From NCBI GenBank assembly GCA_937897585.1, contig CALCNY010000014.1, forward strand, positions 1-6,674: DNA of 6,674 nt. The letters are read 5' to 3'. The position numbers were made by a program, and so were the translations under genes. This DNA comes from an uncultured Chitinophagaceae bacterium (GTDB taxonomy: Bacteria; Bacteroidota; Bacteroidia; Chitinophagales; Chitinophagaceae). This document shows, piece after piece, positions 1 to 5,965 of the stretch; position 1 is the stretch's first letter; every line of letters begins with the position of its first letter. A model generated the notes under the pieces. It did no database searches, was not told the origin of the DNA, and saw only the letters and a list, made by a program, of their open reading frames with translations.

Positions 1-50
1 GATCTACACAGGCGAAGACACTCTTTCCCTACACGACGCTCTTCCGATCT
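1..50 (+). other. Illumina P5/Read-1 sequencing adapter with i5 index (artefact)
   Basis: This is not genomic DNA. Positions 1-9 (GATCTACAC) are the 3' part of the Illumina P5 oligo. Positions 10-17 (AGGCGAAG) sit exactly where the 8-base i5 index belongs, and I recall this as TruSeq HT index D505. Positions 18-50 match the complete 33-base TruSeq Read-1 adapter ending in CTTCCGATCT. The genomic insert therefore begins at 51. The likely origin is an untrimmed read that ran through a short insert into the adapter, which the assembler kept at the contig end. No gene, promoter or taxonomic call should use these bases. Confidence 0.98.
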
Positions 51-52
51 TC

Positions 53-216
53 TTTTTATTTTGGCTTCCTGCGTATCTAAAAGATCAATACCACATGACA
101 GGTACTTCAATTATGTTGCCATTATCGGTATTGTATAGTATGACTATGATTGGTAGTATTGGTGGTGGTTGGTTTCCAATGTATTTTATTAAAAAAGGCT
201 ATGATCCTTATGATGG
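53..216 (+). CDS. MFS transporter, hexuronate (ExuT)-like, internal fragment; chimeric 3' end
   Basis: The reading frame is open from 53, directly after the adapter, with no start codon of its own. It encodes about 54 residues beginning FLFWLPAYLKDQYHMTGTS and continuing through a hydrophobic, glycine-rich membrane segment to WFPMYFIKKGYDPYDG. This pattern, with FWLPAYL, a transmembrane helix with GSIGGGW and a basic loop reading IKKGYDPYDG, is what I recognise from the second half of MFS anion:cation symporters of the hexuronate transporter group. Both ends of the gene are missing. The ATG at 95 is an internal methionine, not the start. After about 216 the frame continues to a stop at 308-310, but that part belongs to a different gene. 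The fragment need not come from this locus, or even from this organism. Family call fairly sure; exact substrate unknown. Confidence 0.7.
197..216. other. Chimeric junction at a shared 20-base segment
   Basis: The segment GGCTATGATCCTTATGATGG encodes GYDPYDG in the same frame on both sides. To the left it completes the IKKGYDPYDG loop of an MFS transporter. To the right it begins the GYDPYDGLNS motif found near the N-terminus of the six-hairpin glycosidase-like proteins of polysaccharide loci. Two unrelated families meeting exactly in a short stretch both can encode is what a false join at a shared k-mer, or a PCR/library chimera, would look like. The true crossover could lie anywhere in the segment, possibly a few bases to the left (the preceding A-run). 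Confidence 0.7.
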
Positions 217-1311
217 ATTGAACAGTACATTGTTTCAGTCAATTCCGTTTATTAAAAAAGCAGATTGGCCAGATTGGTTTGGATTCAATTTTTCAAAAGA
301 TCGCCATTAAATTTAAGAACACTCGTAGGCATCAAGCATGATTATAATCCCAAGGCAATTGGTTTGTTTTTGACAGCATATTGCGAATTGTATCGTCATG
401 ATAAAAAGGAGGAATATCTTACTAAAATTGATTTCTTCATTTCTAAAATAAAAGAAATGCAATCGCAAGGATATTCAGGTGCTTGCTGGGGTTACAATTT
501 CGATTGGGAATCAAGAGCTTTTTTTCAACCGAAATTTACGCCAACAATTGTGGCAACATCTTTTATTTCCAATGCATTGTTGGATGCTTTTGAAACCACA
601 GGTAATAAAGACGCCTTGCAAATAGCAAGAAGTAGTTGCGATTTTATTTTAAAAGATTTAAACAGAATTCCAAATGGAAAAGGCGGATTTGCTTTTTCAT
701 ATTCTCCGTTAGATAATAGTGTTGTATTCAATGCGTCATTGCTTGGCGCCAGGTTGCTTGCCAGAGTATATGCTATTACAAAAGAAGATGTTTTATTGAC
801 ATCAGCAAAGCCTGTTATGGATTATTGTTGTGATTATCAAAAAGCAGATGGTTCATGGAGCTATGGTACACTCCCCTTTCACCAATGGATAGATAATTTT
901 CATACCGGATATAATTTAGAGTGCATTGCAGATTATATGAAATTCACTGGTGATAATGATTACCAATCTTTTCTTGACAAGGGTTTCGATTATTATATCA
1001 ATACTTTCTTTACTGAAGATGGTATTGCTAAATATTATAACAACAGTATTTACCCAATAGATATTCACGCTCCTTCTCAATTGGTAATTACTTTAAAGAA
1101 ATTGAACAAATTAGATGAATATAAAGAACTAACTGATAAAGTAATTGGCTGGACAATTAAAAACATGCAAACAAAAAAAGGCTATTTCTATTATCAAATC
1201 AATAAATACATCACCTCAAAAATTCCTTACATGCGTTGGTCGCAGGCATGGATGTTTTTATCAATGAGTATTTATTTAAATCATTTTTTACCCGAAAACG
1301 AAACCATTTAA
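197..1311 (+). CDS. Six-hairpin glycosidase-like protein of polysaccharide locus; 5'-truncated and frameshifted
   Basis: The uninterrupted frame covers 265-1311 (348 codons, first codon TTG), but homology-like sequence starts earlier. In another frame, 197-259 encodes GYDPYDGLNSTLFQSIPFIKK, and adding one A to the A-run at 254-259 joins it as IKKSRLARLVWIQ, giving about 371 visible residues. Only a short N-terminal piece, perhaps 20 residues, is then missing beyond the false join. The chain is rich in aromatic residues and has repeated helix-pair signatures spaced through it: CWGYNFDWESR, GGFAFSYSPLD, DGSWSYG, HQWIDNFHTGYNLE, HAPSQLVIT, KGYFYYQ and YMRWSQAWMF. That is typical of an (alpha/alpha)6 barrel. 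Members of this group in Bacteroidota glycan loci are often misnamed delta-aminolevulinic acid dehydratase; nothing here supports that chemistry. No signal peptide can be judged because the start is lost. A glycan hydrolase, lyase or epimerase role is inference. The next gene starts 11 bases downstream. Confidence 0.75.
254..259 (+). other. Frameshift at homopolymer A run
   Basis: Six consecutive A residues follow ATT. Read as found, the GYDPYDGLNS frame runs on as KKADWPDWFGFNF and stops at 308-310. With seven A residues it reads KKSRLARLVWIQFFKRSP and joins the long frame without a break. One lost base is thus enough to explain why the long frame seems to start at a TTG (265-267). A sequencing or consensus error at a thinly covered contig end is the likeliest cause; a real mutation cannot be excluded. 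Confidence 0.8.
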
Positions 1312-1322
1312 ATTAATAACAA

Positions 1323-2351
1323 ATGAGAATCTGGTTCGATTTGTCAAACTCGCCGCACATCAATATGTTTCATGATCTCATCAGAGAACTTGAAAAGGAT
1401 GGTCATGAAGTAGTCATAACTTCCAGACCACTTGCCAATACAGTACAATTACTTGATCAGCGAGGATTGAAACATACTGTGATTGGAGAACATTACGGTA
1501 AGAACTTTTATAAAAAAATGTTTGGCTACCCTATTCGTGTAATGCAGCTAAGGTCTTTTCTTAAAGATAAAAAAATCGATTTAGCGATTTCGCAAAGTTC
1601 TTTTCATTCTCCTTTAACTGCTTGGTTATTGGGTGTTCCATCTATCTATACTAACGACAATGAGCATGCGATGGGGAATAAACCTAGTTTTATTTTTGCA
1701 TCTCAGATATTAATACCCGAAAATTTAGCTGTTGATAAAGTCGCCACATGGGGCGTTTCTGCTAAAAAGGTTTTGCAGTATCCTGGTGTTAAAGAAGGTA
1801 TTTATTTGTGGAGTAAAGGAGAGCAAATTCAGAAAGAAAGAAATAATACTACCGACAAAACAATTCGTATTTACATCAGACCAGAGCCGCAAACCGCACA
1901 GTATTACAAAGGCAAACAGAATTTCCTGGATGATACCATTATTGAATTAAAAGATAAATACAGCATTACCATTTTGCCAAGAGATAAAAATCAATCAGAG
2001 CATTACACTCAATCAAAATTTACAGGTGTTCATGTTCCAGAAAAGCCAATGAGCTTTGATGAAATAGCAGCAAAATGTACCGTGTTTATTGGTGCTGGTG
2101 GTTCAATGACCAGAGAATTAGCCATTTTGGGAATTCCCACTATTTCAGTTTATCAAGATGAGTTGTTGGATGTAGATGGCTATTTACTAAAACAAGGATT
2201 AATGTTACATGAACCTTTATTAACTTCTCAAAAACTAGAACAATTTATAAATAGTTTGGAAAACAAGTCTCCTTCTCTCGAATTAATGGACAAAGGAAAA
2301 CAAGCTTATGAATTATTTAAAACACAAATTTTAAAATTTAAAAAACAATGA
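1323..2351 (+). CDS. DUF354 family protein, putative GT-B glycosyltransferase
   Basis: This 342-residue protein, a usual length for DUF354 (PF04007), opens with MRIWFDLSNSPHINMFHDLI, the family's hallmark N-terminal beta strand and loop (residues 1-20), followed by GHEVVITSR (27-35). The C-terminal half carries IYIRPEP (183-189), ITILPRD (215-221) and the loop VFIGAGGSMTRELAILGIPT (254-273), which resembles the nucleotide-sugar binding region of GT-B enzymes such as the MurG and UDP-GlcNAc epimerase folds. There is no signal peptide or membrane helix, so it should act in the cytoplasm or at the inner face of the membrane. The family is presumed to transfer sugars in surface polysaccharide synthesis, but donor and acceptor are unknown. 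The start ATG follows an AT-rich 11-base gap without a Shine-Dalgarno motif. Its stop overlaps the next start as ATGA, suggesting translational coupling. Confidence 0.85.
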   Translation: MRIWFDLSNSPHINMFHDLIRELEKDGHEVVITSRPLANTVQLLDQRGLKHTVIGEHYGKNFYKKMFGYPIRVMQLRSFLKDKKIDLAISQSSFHSPLTAWLLGVPSIYTNDNEHAMGNKPSFIFASQILIPENLAVDKVATWGVSAKKVLQYPGVKEGIYLWSKGEQIQKERNNTTDKTIRIYIRPEPQTAQYYKGKQNFLDDTIIELKDKYSITILPRDKNQSEHYTQSKFTGVHVPEKPMSFDEIAAKCTVFIGAGGSMTRELAILGIPTISVYQDELLDVDGYLLKQGLMLHEPLLTSQKLEQFINSLENKSPSLELMDKGKQAYELFKTQILKFKKQ

Positions 2352-3358
2352 TAAAAGTTGCATTAATCGGTGCCGGTAAAATGGGTATTTCGCACCTGTC
2401 AATTTTAGGCGCACATCCAATGGTAAAAATTGTTGGTGTAGCAGATACTTCTAAAATTGTAAATGATGTATTGGAGAAGTATTCGGGAATGAAAACATTT
2501 ACTGATTACAAGAAAATGCTGGATGAAGTAAAGCCTGATGCCGTTTTTGTATCAGTGCCTACTAAATTCCATGCTTCTTTTGTAGAAGAATTGCTCAACC
2601 GGAATATCCATGTTTTTGTTGAAAAGCCTTTTTGTTTGAATGCGACTCAAGGTGAAAATCTCATCAGATTGGCGAAAAGCAAAGGTTTGGTAAATCAGGT
2701 TGGGTATCATAATAAATTTGTGGGCACTTTCGAAGAAGTGAAAAGATTAGTCAGTAGTAGTGTTTTGGGAGAGCTCAATCATTTTTTAGGCGAAGCTTAT
2801 GGGCCGGTTGTGATTCGTAAGAAACAAGATACTTGGCGTTCAGATCCTGAAGAAGGTGGTGGTTGTTTAATGGACTATGCATCTCATGTCATTGATTTGA
2901 TAAATTATCTGGTAGCTCCTATTACCAAAGTTCATGGCAGTTTATTGAAATCAATTTATTCAACACAAGTTGAAGATGCTGTTTATTCTTTATTAGAAAC
3001 GAGTAATCATGTGAGTGGTGTTTTATCTGTTAATTGGAGCGATGAAACTCATAGAAAAATGTCGACTGGTATCACCATCATTGGTTCTAAAGGCAAAATT
3101 ATTTCTGATGCTTCTGAGCTAAAAGTGTTTTTAAAGTCTGATGATGTTCCTGATGGTTATTCAAAAGGCTGGAACATAAAATACATTACAGAAATCACTC
3201 CTAGTGTTGACTTCTATTTACGTGGAGAAGAGTATTCTGCACAGATCGACTACTTTATCAATGCTGTTGCCGGGAAAGGCCCGAATGAAAAGAACTCATT
3301 TGAAAGTGCCTGGAATACAGACTACGCAATCTCTTTAATCAAAAACAAAAAAAATTAA
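2348..3358 (+). CDS. Gfo/Idh/MocA family NAD(P)-dependent sugar oxidoreductase
   Basis: This 336-residue protein has the two-domain layout of the family. The N-terminal Rossmann fold starts at residue 2 with VALIGAGKMGISH (dinucleotide motif GAGKMG, 8-13), and an acidic residue in GVADTSK (30-36) could contact the cofactor ribose. The family's conserved EKP motif is at 92-94 (VEKPFCLN), with Lys93 the usual catalytic lysine. In the C-terminal alpha/beta domain, GGGCLMDYASHVIDL (170-184) gives the typical Asp176-x3-His180 pair. All expected catalytic residues are present, so it is probably active. In polysaccharide loci such enzymes oxidise or reduce a nucleotide-linked sugar, often at C3, as in WlbA/WbpB; which sugar is used here cannot be read from sequence alone. 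It overlaps the DUF354 gene by four bases, and the next gene begins 4 bases after its stop. Confidence 0.92.
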   Translation: MIKVALIGAGKMGISHLSILGAHPMVKIVGVADTSKIVNDVLEKYSGMKTFTDYKKMLDEVKPDAVFVSVPTKFHASFVEELLNRNIHVFVEKPFCLNATQGENLIRLAKSKGLVNQVGYHNKFVGTFEEVKRLVSSSVLGELNHFLGEAYGPVVIRKKQDTWRSDPEEGGGCLMDYASHVIDLINYLVAPITKVHGSLLKSIYSTQVEDAVYSLLETSNHVSGVLSVNWSDETHRKMSTGITIIGSKGKIISDASELKVFLKSDDVPDGYSKGWNIKYITEITPSVDFYLRGEEYSAQIDYFINAVAGKGPNEKNSFESAWNTDYAISLIKNKKN

Positions 3359-3362
3359 GAAC

Positions 3363-4238
3363 ATGGATAGAATACTATTTGGTGACAATCAGTTTTTTGC
3401 TGTGAACCATATTTCAGATGAAAAGTCGAGAGCGCAATCCATTAAATTCAAGGAGGATAAAACCATTTTGGATACCATTGATATTTCCAGAAACTTAGGT
3501 GTTGAAACTTTCATGTGTACAACACACGACAGGATTTATAATATATGCGACATGGTCCGTGCAGAGCCAGAAAAGTACAGTAAGTTTTCAATTTATCCTT
3601 GTATGCCTTATGCACATAAATATGCTAACGCAGTTACAGAGCTTGGAATTATGGGCACAATAAAAAACTATGTACCAGGAAATTTCTTCGGTTCCATTTT
3701 TAAAGGAGGAATGGCCTTTGTATCTAAAGACTATATCTCAATTATGGAACTATTGATTGATGCAGAAATGAAAATGTTTAAGAATATCAATACGCCAGTC
3801 ATCTTTTTGCAAAATGTAATCACCGATTTGTTGCTTGGTTTGGATATGAAAGACATGCTGAAAGCTTATCATGATTATGTCATCAAAAAATACAATGCTG
3901 AACCAGGCTATATTACCATGAACATGCCTATGTTGTTGGATAAATTGGAAAGTGTGGGCATTAAAAATCCAATTATTTGTTCTTCTATAAATAAGGCGGG
4001 TTTTAGAATGTCTGGTGGGATGGAAGCATACGAGCATGTTTTAAAAACCAGAAAAGTAAGAGCCATAGCCATGCAGGTTTTGGGTGGCGGTGCAATTCCT
4101 GCCAAAGAAGCGATTGAGTATGTTTGTTCATTGCCTAATGTGGAGTCGATTTTATTTGGTGCTTCATCAAAACAAAATATCGCACAAACAATATCGTTGA
4201 TTAATGAATTTGATGAAAAATACTCGAATAAAAAATGA
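3363..4238 (+). CDS. TIM-barrel protein of unknown function, aldo/keto reductase-like C-terminus
   Basis: I do not recognise a named function for this 291-residue protein. It begins MDRILFGDNQFFAVNH and then alternates short hydrophobic strands with amphipathic helices: ETFMCTT (48-54), FSIYPCMPYA (75-84), TPVIFLQN (144-151), GYITMNMPML (182-191), NPIICSSIN (202-210), AIAMQVLGGGAIP (234-246) and SILFGASS (262-269). That is about the strand count of a (beta/alpha)8 barrel. The last two strands, a glycine-rich loop followed by a helix and then LFGASSKQNI, resemble the cofactor-phosphate region of aldo/keto reductases. I cannot place the classic Asp-Tyr-Lys-His tetrad, so NADP-dependent reduction is not assured. 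There is no signal peptide. Being wedged between a sugar oxidoreductase and an acetyltransferase suggests work on the same nucleotide sugar (inference). Its TGA overlaps the next ATG as ATGA. Confidence 0.75.
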   Translation: MDRILFGDNQFFAVNHISDEKSRAQSIKFKEDKTILDTIDISRNLGVETFMCTTHDRIYNICDMVRAEPEKYSKFSIYPCMPYAHKYANAVTELGIMGTIKNYVPGNFFGSIFKGGMAFVSKDYISIMELLIDAEMKMFKNINTPVIFLQNVITDLLLGLDMKDMLKAYHDYVIKKYNAEPGYITMNMPMLLDKLESVGIKNPIICSSINKAGFRMSGGMEAYEHVLKTRKVRAIAMQVLGGGAIPAKEAIEYVCSLPNVESILFGASSKQNIAQTISLINEFDEKYSNKK

Positions 4239-4849
4239 GAAATCAAAACAACTTGTCTATTTCTAAACTGATAAAGATGAATGTGTATCGGTTACTATGT
4301 ATCCCACACTTATTCGTTTTTTTATTATTAAATAAAAACAAAAAAAAGATCATTGAAGCTGATGTAAATGTTTGGCTAAATGTTTATCACAAACAATTTG
4401 GCACTTATGGTGGGTTAATATTTTTGCTTTGTTTTTATCATGAGTTTAGAAATTTATTTTATTATAGAATTGGTAGTGTTTCTAATTTGTTGAATTTGAT
4501 TTGCAAGAAATTGCCAACATTGTATATAACATCCAATTATATTGGGGAAGGATTATTTATTCAACATGGTTTTGCAACAATTATTGCTGCTGAAAAAATT
4601 GGAAAAAACTGTTGGATAAATCAACAAGTAACAATTGGATTTAATGACAAAGATGAATGTCCTGTTTTAAATGATAATGTCACTGTAAATGCAGGTGCTA
4701 AAGTTATTGGTGGTGTAACAATTGGATCAGGATCTGTAGTTGGAGCTAATGCAGTAGTTGTCAAAAATGTTCCGGAAAATTGTGTAGTTGTAGGTGTTCC
4801 CGCTTATATAATAAAAAGAAATGGAATAAAAGTTAATGAAAAACTATAA
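4235..4849 (+). CDS. Left-handed beta-helix (CysE/LbH-type) O-acetyltransferase
   Basis: This 204-residue protein ends in a hexapeptide-repeat helix: IGEGLFIQHGFATIIAAEKIG (103-123), NCWINQQVTIG, DNVTVNAGAKVIGGVTIG, GSVVGANAVVVKNVP and the closing VVGVPAYIIKRNG (185-197). His111 in FIQHG matches the catalytic histidine of serine acetyltransferases. The N-terminal part is basic and hydrophobic (VYRLLCIPHLFVFLLL, 17-32) rather than the usual CysE helical domain. With the setting, that favours acetyl-CoA-dependent O-acetylation of a sugar or glycan intermediate over cysteine synthesis. Automatic annotation would probably call it serine acetyltransferase. A hand count gives about 29% GC for 4261-4800 against about 38% in a stretch of the next gene (5161-5340), so it may have been acquired separately. 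It overlaps the preceding stop by ATGA. Confidence 0.85.
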   Translation: MRNQNNLSISKLIKMNVYRLLCIPHLFVFLLLNKNKKKIIEADVNVWLNVYHKQFGTYGGLIFLLCFYHEFRNLFYYRIGSVSNLLNLICKKLPTLYITSNYIGEGLFIQHGFATIIAAEKIGKNCWINQQVTIGFNDKDECPVLNDNVTVNAGAKVIGGVTIGSGSVVGANAVVVKNVPENCVVVGVPAYIIKRNGIKVNEKL

Positions 4850-4860
4850 ACGTCTTTAAA

Positions 4861-5958
4861 ATGAAAATAACAATAATCGCAGGTGCCAGACCCAATTTCA
4901 TGAAGATTGCTCCTATCATAAAAGCAATCATCAAACACAATCAGTCCGGTAATGAAATTACTTACCGATTGGTACATACTGGTCAGCATTATGACAAAGC
5001 CATGAGTGGAGATTTTTTTGAACAATTGGGCATTCCTGATCCTGATGTGAATTTGGAATGTGGTGGTGGTTCTCAGGCAGAGCAAACTGCGGCTATTATG
5101 GTGAAATTTGAAAAGGAATTGTTTGAAAATAAACCCAATGTTGTACTTGTTGTTGGTGATGTTACATCCACAATGGCTTGCACTATTACCGCTAAGAAAT
5201 TATGTATTGATGTGGTACATGTGGAAGCGGGTATCCGTTCGGGTGATATGACCATGCCCGAGGAAATAAACAGAATTGTAACGGACTCTATTTGTGATCA
5301 TTTCTTCACAACAAGTGAAATTGCTAATAATAATTTGATGGCACAACAAGTAGGTAAAGATCGGATTCATTTTGTGGGAAACACCATGATTGATTCCCTT
5401 TATGGCAATCTTGAAAAAATCAGAAAACCAGCTTTTTTTGATCACATAAAATTGTCTTCAAAAGATTATTTTATGCTCACCTTACACAGGCCATCCAACG
5501 TTGATGATCCTGAAAAATTAAAGTCGATTCTTGATGCTGTCATCAGTTCTGCAAAATCTGTACCTGTTGTTTTTGCTGTTCATCCAAGAACAAAATTGAT
5601 TTTAAATCAGCTCCATGTTTCTTATGATTCTTTACAGCTCATCGACCCGCAAGGCTATTTAGAATTTATTTATCTGATCAAAAACTGTAAAGGAATCATT
5701 ACAGATTCTGGTGGTATTACAGAAGAAGCAACGGTGTTGGATATTCCTTGTTTGACACTAAGAAATTCCACTGAAAGACCTGAAACGGTTACCATGGGCA
5801 CTAATGAACTCATTGGTGATGATTTGGATAAGTTGAAAAACTGTTTGAATCAAATTATGAACAACAATTGGAAAAAAGGAAATATCCCTCAATTCTGGGA
5901 TGGAAAAACTTCAGGAAGAATTGTTGAAATTCTATTTAGGTTATACGGAAATAAATAA
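4861..5958 (+). CDS. wecB: UDP-N-acetylglucosamine 2-epimerase, non-hydrolysing
   Basis: The protein has 365 residues, near the usual 360-390 for the family, and is complete. It interconverts UDP-GlcNAc and UDP-ManNAc in the cytoplasm, supplying ManNAc units for surface glycans. Diagnostic motifs appear in order: GARPNFMKIAPI (8-19), HTGQHYD (39-45), VVGDVTST (97-104, Asp100), HVEAGIRSGDMTMPEEINR (120-138, Glu122 and Glu134), FVGNTMIDSL (171-180), LTLHRPSNVD (206-215, His209), VHPRTK (240-245) and TDSGGITEEA (281-290), then TERPE (304-308). Asp100, Glu122, Glu134 and His209 line up with E. coli WecB Asp95, Glu117, Glu131 and His213, so activity is expected. The start ATG lies 11 bases after the acetyltransferase stop and directly precedes the family's KITIIAGARPN strand. 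No UDP-ManNAc dehydrogenase (wecC) is next to it in this window, so oxidation to ManNAcA cannot be assumed. Confidence 0.96.
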   Translation: MKITIIAGARPNFMKIAPIIKAIIKHNQSGNEITYRLVHTGQHYDKAMSGDFFEQLGIPDPDVNLECGGGSQAEQTAAIMVKFEKELFENKPNVVLVVGDVTSTMACTITAKKLCIDVVHVEAGIRSGDMTMPEEINRIVTDSICDHFFTTSEIANNNLMAQQVGKDRIHFVGNTMIDSLYGNLEKIRKPAFFDHIKLSSKDYFMLTLHRPSNVDDPEKLKSILDAVISSAKSVPVVFAVHPRTKLILNQLHVSYDSLQLIDPQGYLEFIYLIKNCKGIITDSGGITEEATVLDIPCLTLRNSTERPETVTMGTNELIGDDLDKLKNCLNQIMNNNWKKGNIPQFWDGKTSGRIVEILFRLYGNK

Positions 5959-5965
5959 ATAATTT

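Noticed and set aside
1..50. Possible promoter or leader region upstream of the operon
   Set aside because: The sequence is synthetic adapter, so it carries no regulatory information.
265..267. TTG as the true start of the six-hairpin protein
   Set aside because: Family-like sequence (GYDPYDGLNS, then LF and PFIKK) precedes it in another frame and joins it if one A is restored, so the TTG is an internal leucine codon.
95..310. A small 71-residue membrane protein with its own ATG
   Set aside because: The frame is open upstream to the adapter and the ATG is inside an MFS transporter segment. The last 30 or so residues come from a different gene and end in a frameshifted tail.
53..1311. A genuine recombination or gene-fusion event linking transporter and glycan locus
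   Set aside because: The join sits in a short identical coding segment next to an adapter-bearing contig end and a one-base error. Artefact is the simpler reading, though reads are needed to prove it.
265..1311. Delta-aminolevulinic acid dehydratase (haem pathway), the name often given to this family
   Set aside because: The sequence lacks the HemB TIM-barrel and zinc/lysine active-site motifs and instead shows alpha-hairpin repeats rich in aromatic residues.
1732..1950. Plus-strand open frame of 72 codons inside the DUF354 gene
   Set aside because: It is an out-of-frame shadow of a gene with clear family motifs, and its own translation resembles nothing I know.
3908..4246. Minus-strand open frame of 112 codons
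   Set aside because: It lies wholly opposite a well-formed + strand gene and its boundary, and its translation shows no recognisable domain. The same holds for minus-strand frames at 525-731, 3750-4037, 4804-5085, 5073-5255 and 5200-5445.
4235..4849. Serine acetyltransferase for cysteine synthesis
   Set aside because: The helix and catalytic histidine fit, but the N-terminal domain is short and hydrophobic and all neighbours are glycan genes; sugar acetylation fits better.
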